The translations under genes and the position numbers were made by a program. A stretch of 64,000 bases of DNA from Candidatus Sulfotelmatobacter sp. (GTDB lineage Bacteria > Acidobacteriota > Terriglobia > Terriglobales > Acidobacteriaceae), in NCBI GenBank assembly GCA_036500765.1, contig DASYBM010000016.1, positions 248,001-312,000 on the forward strand, read 5' to 3'. How positions within the stretch are numbered: position 1 is the first letter of the stretch; every line of letters starts with the position of its first letter. Of the stretch, positions 60,319-64,000 are shown piece after piece. The notes beneath the pieces are model-generated. The model was given only the letters and a program-made list of their open reading frames with translations, made no database searches and was not told the DNA's origin.

Positions 60319-61935
60319 ATGACGCTGCTTTCAGATCACATAAACCGGAGCGAGGAGGTTCGTCAGCCGCCGCCGGCAGTCTCAACCAAAATCAGTTCGT
60401 CCCCCGGATCGGAGAGTGTCAAATTCACGACGGAGATGGGGCGCATTGCCCGCCAATCCGGAGTTGTATTTACGGGGACGATTTTTACCGCCGGGCTGGG
60501 TTACGCCTTCAAAGTTTACCTGGCCCGGGTTTTGGGGGCGGAGGCGCTGGGTATCTATGCCCTGGGGATCACGATCATCAGTTTCCTGGGCATCTTCGGC
60601 GTGATGGGAATTCCCGAATCCGCGGTGCGGTTCGTGGCGGTTTACTCGGCATCGAAGAAATTTCAAGCGTTGCGGACGCTGCTGTGGAACGGCACCTGGA
60701 TACTGTTGGCGACCAACCTGATCTTCTCCGCAATTTTGCTGGAAGCCGGTCCCTGGGTGGCGCGGCGTTTTTATCATTCTCCTCAACTCGCGCGCTACCT
60801 GCCGCTATTTGTGCCGATCATGATCACGTCGATATTCACCACATTTTTCGGAGATATCGTCGCTGGCTACCGGGAAGTAGGCCGTCGCACCATGATCACG
60901 AGGTTCGTTTCCAGCCCGGTCACGATGGCAGTGTCGGTGCTTTTGATCGGGCTTGGAGGAGGATTGTGGGGATACCTGGCGGCGCAGATTGTGAGCGCGT
61001 GCGTGGTGCTGGCGCTGCTGATTTCGCTGGTGTGGCGACTGACCCCGGTCGAGGCCCGGTCGCCGGATCTGAAAAGGCTTGGAATGGACCGGGAAGTATG
61101 GTCGTTTTCCGCAGCCATGTTCGGGGTTGGCTTGATGACGTTTCTTATGGGCCAGACCGACCGCATTGCTTTGGGCGTCTACCGGGGCGCCCGCGAAGTG
61201 GGAGTTTACGCGGTGGTCGCTGCGTTGGTCGCGTACGAAACGATTATTTTGCAGTCGGTGAATCAGATCTTCTCGCCCGTAATCGCGGATATCCACTCGC
61301 GCGGGGAGAATATTCTGCTGGGGCGCTTGTTCCAGACGCTTACCAAATGGATGCTGGGCCTGACCTTTCCCCTAGCCATTGTGATGATTATTTACGCGCG
61401 TCCGATCATGGGCATGTTCGGCCACGACTTCGAAACGGGATGGCTGATTCTGATCGTCGGAACGTGCGGGCAATTGGTAAACTGCGGCGTCGGCTCGGTC
61501 GGTTATCTCTTACTGATGTCCGGCAACCAGCGGCGGTTGGTTCGGGTGCAGGCTGTGATGGCGGTGGTGATGGTAGTGCTGTGCTTCCAGTTGGTGCCGC
61601 GCTGGGGCGCGCTGGGTGCGGCTATGGCAGCGGCCCTTACCAATATCGGTACGAACACGTGGAATCTCTCCGAGGTGCACAAGGCCCTGAAATTGTTCCC
61701 CTATAACCGCAGCTACCTGAAGTTATTGCCCTCCACGGCAAGCGCTCTGCTGATTACGCTACTGGTAAGCAGGATTTCAGTCTGGAGGCGGGCGGAGTGG
61801 GTCGCGGTGATTGTCTCACTGGTGCTGGCCTACGGTGCATTCTCAGGGGTGGCGCTCGCCATGGGATTGGATGCGGATGACCGTTTGATCGCCGATGCGG
61901 TTTGGGGTCGAGCGCGGGCTTTCTTAGGGCGATGA
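60319..61935 (+). CDS. Oligosaccharide flippase (Wzx / MOP superfamily)
   Basis: A 538-residue integral membrane protein with about 14 helices. The Polysacc_synt signature is VFTGTIFTAGLGYAFKVYLA at the first helices, with later MGQTDRIALGVYRGAREVGV and VNQIFSPVIADIHSRGENIL. It moves lipid-linked repeat units across the inner membrane. It is central to the locus, downstream of the leg genes and GNAT gene on the same strand. The N-terminal 40 residues are polar, rich in Ser/Pro, and not conserved in the family. Confidence 0.92.
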   Translation: MTLLSDHINRSEEVRQPPPAVSTKISSSPGSESVKFTTEMGRIARQSGVVFTGTIFTAGLGYAFKVYLARVLGAEALGIYALGITIISFLGIFGVMGIPESAVRFVAVYSASKKFQALRTLLWNGTWILLATNLIFSAILLEAGPWVARRFYHSPQLARYLPLFVPIMITSIFTTFFGDIVAGYREVGRRTMITRFVSSPVTMAVSVLLIGLGGGLWGYLAAQIVSACVVLALLISLVWRLTPVEARSPDLKRLGMDREVWSFSAAMFGVGLMTFLMGQTDRIALGVYRGAREVGVYAVVAALVAYETIILQSVNQIFSPVIADIHSRGENILLGRLFQTLTKWMLGLTFPLAIVMIIYARPIMGMFGHDFETGWLILIVGTCGQLVNCGVGSVGYLLLMSGNQRRLVRVQAVMAVVMVVLCFQLVPRWGALGAAMAAALTNIGTNTWNLSEVHKALKLFPYNRSYLKLLPSTASALLITLLVSRISVWRRAEWVAVIVSLVLAYGAFSGVALAMGLDADDRLIADAVWGRARAFLGR

Positions 61936-61963
61936 AGGGGCCGCATCTGGTTTTGGTGAAAAT

Positions 61964-62161
61964 ATGACGGAAATGAGGGAAGTGCGGCTCCCGGCGGACC
62001 TGTGCGCGATTGCGGAAAAGAAATTCGGTCATGTATTCGGCACTTTGGAAGAGTTGCTGATATTTGTCTTGCGCGAATTTTCCCGTGACGACACTTCCAA
62101 CGCGGACCTGGCCGAGCAACGACTGGTGGAGCAACGGCTGCGCGAACTCGGCTATCTCTAG
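61964..62161 (+). CDS. Small acidic protein of unknown function
   Basis: A 65-residue protein. The sequence EVRLPADLCAIAEKKFGHVF, then TLEELLIFVLREFSRDD, is compact and helical with a ribbon-like N-terminus reminiscent of short regulatory or adaptor proteins. It is set 28 bases after the flippase, in the same direction, with coding-like composition. It may be a regulator or a structural helper of the polysaccharide machinery, but no family is recognised. Confidence 0.55.
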   Translation: MTEMREVRLPADLCAIAEKKFGHVFGTLEELLIFVLREFSRDDTSNADLAEQRLVEQRLRELGYL

Positions 62162-62162
62162 G

Positions 62163-62250
62163 TTTCGCAATCTCGGATTTCGCGATCTTCGATCGGATGT
62201 CAACGATTCGGCGATCTTGAATTCGGCAATTATGAATTCGATCTATGACT
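62163..62250. repeat. Degenerate 15-bp tandem repeat after a small gene
   Basis: Units such as TTTCGCAATCTCGGA, TTTCGCGATCTTCGA, TTCGGCGATCTTGAA and TTCGGCAATTATGAA follow one another, starting two bases after the TAG stop at 62159-62161. At least five diverged copies can be seen. Confidence 0.6.
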
Positions 62251-62335
62251 CAGTTATTTCTGACGCGGATGTTCTGAAGCTCGCGCATTTCAACCTCGCA
62301 TCGGGAACCTCCTGTTAAATTGTTTTTTCGAATTC

Positions 62336-63076
62336 ATGAACAGCATGGAGACTTTGGGCAGCGTCGCTCGCGAAGGAAGAGATCGGCTGTATCCTTCCCT
62401 GACCAATCCCAACTGGCTGGTGCTGCGACGGCGGCGCGAGATTTTCCGGAAATGGCTCGCGGCCCCCAAACTGGATAGCCACGATCTGGGCGCCCGGAAG
62501 CTGAATGGCCGAAAGCTGGACGTCCTCGATCTGGGGGGAAGGATTCAGCCTTATCGGCCCTTGCTAGAGGACCGGGTCCGCCGATATGTGGCGATCGATT
62601 TGCGCTGGACGCCGTTGGTCAATATCGTGGCGCGGGGAGAACAAATTCCGTTGGCTGGCGGCCAATTCGATCTCGTAATCTGCACGCAGACCCTCGAATT
62701 TATTCCCGAACCGGCGGTTGTGATTGCAGAGATTCACCGCGTGCTGAAACCTGGGGGCTGCCTTTTGTTAAGCGCGCCTTCGGTTTATCCGTGCGAGTCT
62801 GATTCTGACCGTTGGCGTTTTCTTCCCGGGAGCCTGCGTCAGTTGGTCGCGGTCTTCGGCGAGTCTGAGATTATTCCAGAGGGCGGAAGCATTGTGGGCT
62901 TCTTTCGGACCGTCAACATTTGCCTCAATACTTTCGTGCGTTATCCTGTTTTGCGCTCCATTTTCCGTTGGACAATCTGTCCGCTGCTCAATCTGTCCGG
63001 CGAATTGCTGACGCGCGTTGCCGGCAGCGCCAACGACCAGTTTGCCGCCAACTACAGCGTCTGGGCCAGGAAATAA
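62336..63076 (+). CDS. SAM-dependent class I methyltransferase
   Basis: A 246-residue protein. The SAM-binding motif I is VLDLGGRIQPY (about residue 62), with acidic IDLRWTP, then FDLVICTQTLEFIPEPAVVI and the post-motif HRVLKPGGCLLLSAP, as in Methyltransferase_11 enzymes. The N-terminal ~60 residues contain short repeated LDxHDLGARKLNGRKLD-like segments. It probably O- or N-methylates a sugar in the polymer. ATG at 62336. Confidence 0.83.
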   Translation: MNSMETLGSVAREGRDRLYPSLTNPNWLVLRRRREIFRKWLAAPKLDSHDLGARKLNGRKLDVLDLGGRIQPYRPLLEDRVRRYVAIDLRWTPLVNIVARGEQIPLAGGQFDLVICTQTLEFIPEPAVVIAEIHRVLKPGGCLLLSAPSVYPCESDSDRWRFLPGSLRQLVAVFGESEIIPEGGSIVGFFRTVNICLNTFVRYPVLRSIFRWTICPLLNLSGELLTRVAGSANDQFAANYSVWARK

Positions 63077-63095
63077 TGGCGGGAGTAGAACCACG

Positions 63096-64000
63096 ATGAA
63101 TCTGGCGCAGAAGCTTTGGCAGCGCGGACGCGACCTGCTTCCAATCGACGGGTTCTATTTTGACCGGCCCATGTTGCTGTTTCAAAGCGACGACTGGGGT
63201 CGCGTGGGGCTGCGCGATGCAGAAGGGCTCGAGCGGCTGCAAGCGACGGGACTGACGCTCGGCGAACATCCCTACGATTTTTACACGCTGGAGACGGCTG
63301 AAGATCTGGCCGGTTTGAGTGCTGTACTGCAACGTCATTGCGATTGCGCAGGTCGTCATCCCTGCATGGAAATGAATTTTATTGTGGCCAATCTGGATTT
63401 TGCGAAGATGGCAGCGGAGTCGTTTCGGCAGGTTCATCTGCTGCCGCTCGCCGATGGATTTCCTGCCGGATGGGCGCGCCCGGGTCTGGTAGAGGCTTAT
63501 CGCGCGGGAATCGGCGAAGGGGTCTTCCAGCCTGCGCTGCATGGAACCACGCACTTCTGCCGGCCGGCCGTCGAGCGCATCGCCAATCGCAGCGGCGAAC
63601 GCTCCGACCTTCTGCGCAGGTTGTGGCAGGCGGGGACGCCTTACATTCACTGGCGCATGCCCTGGATCGGCTACGAATATTGGGATCCAGACCAAGCGGA
63701 GGACGAACGATTCCTATCGGCGGAAGCGCAGAAAGAATTGATTGGGCAGGCGGTGGGAGCATTCGCCAAACTCTTCTCCCGGTTACCGCGTTCAGCCTGC
63801 GCTCCGGGTTACCGCTCCAATGACGATACGCACTGGGCATGGGCGCAGCATGGAATTCGCGTGGCGCAAAATGGCCCGGGAGCCTTCATGCCTCCGCACT
63901 TCGATCGTCATGCGGTTTTGCATCTTTCGCGTACGGTGGAATTCGAGCCTGCGGTGAATGCAGAGTTCTCCATCGATACTTGTCTTCAACAGGCGGAAAA
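63096..64000 (+). CDS. Polysaccharide (de)acetylase-like protein, C-terminus beyond window
   Basis: The frame is open from ATG 63096 to the edge (301 codons). The N-terminal block PMLLFQSDDWGRVGLRDAEG has the paired Asp of deacetylase-like enzymes. HGTTHFCRPAV gives an H-x3-H-like metal motif, and APGYRSNDDTHWAWAQHGI follows the pattern of the group annotated as polysaccharide (de)acetylases in exopolysaccharide loci. There is no signal peptide, so action is probably cytosolic. It is a second deacetylase-type gene of the locus. Missing sequence prevents checking the remaining motifs. Confidence 0.7.
   Translation, partial: MNLAQKLWQRGRDLLPIDGFYFDRPMLLFQSDDWGRVGLRDAEGLERLQATGLTLGEHPYDFYTLETAEDLAGLSAVLQRHCDCAGRHPCMEMNFIVANLDFAKMAAESFRQVHLLPLADGFPAGWARPGLVEAYRAGIGEGVFQPALHGTTHFCRPAVERIANRSGERSDLLRRLWQAGTPYIHWRMPWIGYEYWDPDQAEDERFLSAEAQKELIGQAVGAFAKLFSRLPRSACAPGYRSNDDTHWAWAQHGIRVAQNGPGAFMPPHFDRHAVLHLSRTVEFEPAVNAEFSIDTCLQQAE

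Noticed and set aside
59901-61706. A 601-codon open frame on the plus strand over the flippase
   Set aside because: It is out of frame with the clearly hydrophobic Wzx protein and its translation is Arg/Gly-rich with no recognisable domain; a GC-rich shadow frame.

Overview
The window reads as ordinary bacterial chromosome, GC-rich and densely coded. My best guess is an acidobacterium of the Terriglobia/Koribacter kind. That rests on inference: many secreted beta-propeller, GloVer-repeat and TPR proteins, two sulfite-oxidase-like molybdoenzyme/cytochrome b pairs, NarL-type two-component systems, and a rich set of short palindromic intergenic repeats. There is no phage, plasmid, integrase or CRISPR array. 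The only transposase-type gene is a REP-associated tyrosine transposase (RAYT) with its own REP hairpins.

Layout. 1-3 kb: the 5' part of a secreted prolyl oligopeptidase, a tRNA-Asn(GUU), and a cytochrome b / molybdopterin oxidoreductase pair. 3-4 kb: RAYT with three REP palindromes. 4-14.4 kb: a KimA-like APC permease, then secreted proteins (PNGase A-like amidase, Ig/SGNH protein, FG-GAP propeller, GloVer/IPT protein), TrmO and a small beta-barrel. 14.5-23.2 kb: two small unknown genes, a REC-histidine kinase hybrid, an M28 peptidase, an orphan HExxH protein, a TPR protein and motAB. 23.6-29.2 kb: a second molybdoenzyme/cytochrome b pair, an ECF sigma/anti-sigma pair, a SUKH-type protein, an MXKDX-repeat protein and an M16 peptidase. 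29.4-38.7 kb: DUF4279, rlmN, a degenerate-looking histidine kinase, a NarL-type kinase/regulator pair, a lone Flp pilin, an M48 peptidase and TonB.

39-64 kb is a surface-polysaccharide locus: nucleotide-sugar 6-dehydrogenase, DUF218, a FecR-like protein, O-antigen ligase/polymerase, a TPR exosortase-like partner, a BY-kinase chain-length regulator, several glycosyltransferases, a Wzx flippase, deacetylases, a GNAT/FemAB-like transferase and a methyltransferase. Embedded in it is what looks like a full CMP-legionaminic acid pathway. ptmE-legB-legC-GT run leftward with 4-bp overlaps, legI-legG-legH run rightward with 4-bp overlaps, and legF lies 5 kb to the left beside a candidate transferase. 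The sugar would be made as CMP-nonulosonate and placed on a Wzx/Wzy-type exported glycan under BY-kinase control.

The most unusual DNA-level signal is repetition. There are REP hairpins, a 45-bp dispersed repeat in four copies, several nested palindromes, and 14-17 bp tandem duplications that repeatedly touch stop codons (four genes) or sit in frame inside genes (legC and the sugar dehydrogenase). All functional assignments come from reading motifs by eye; no database search was run.
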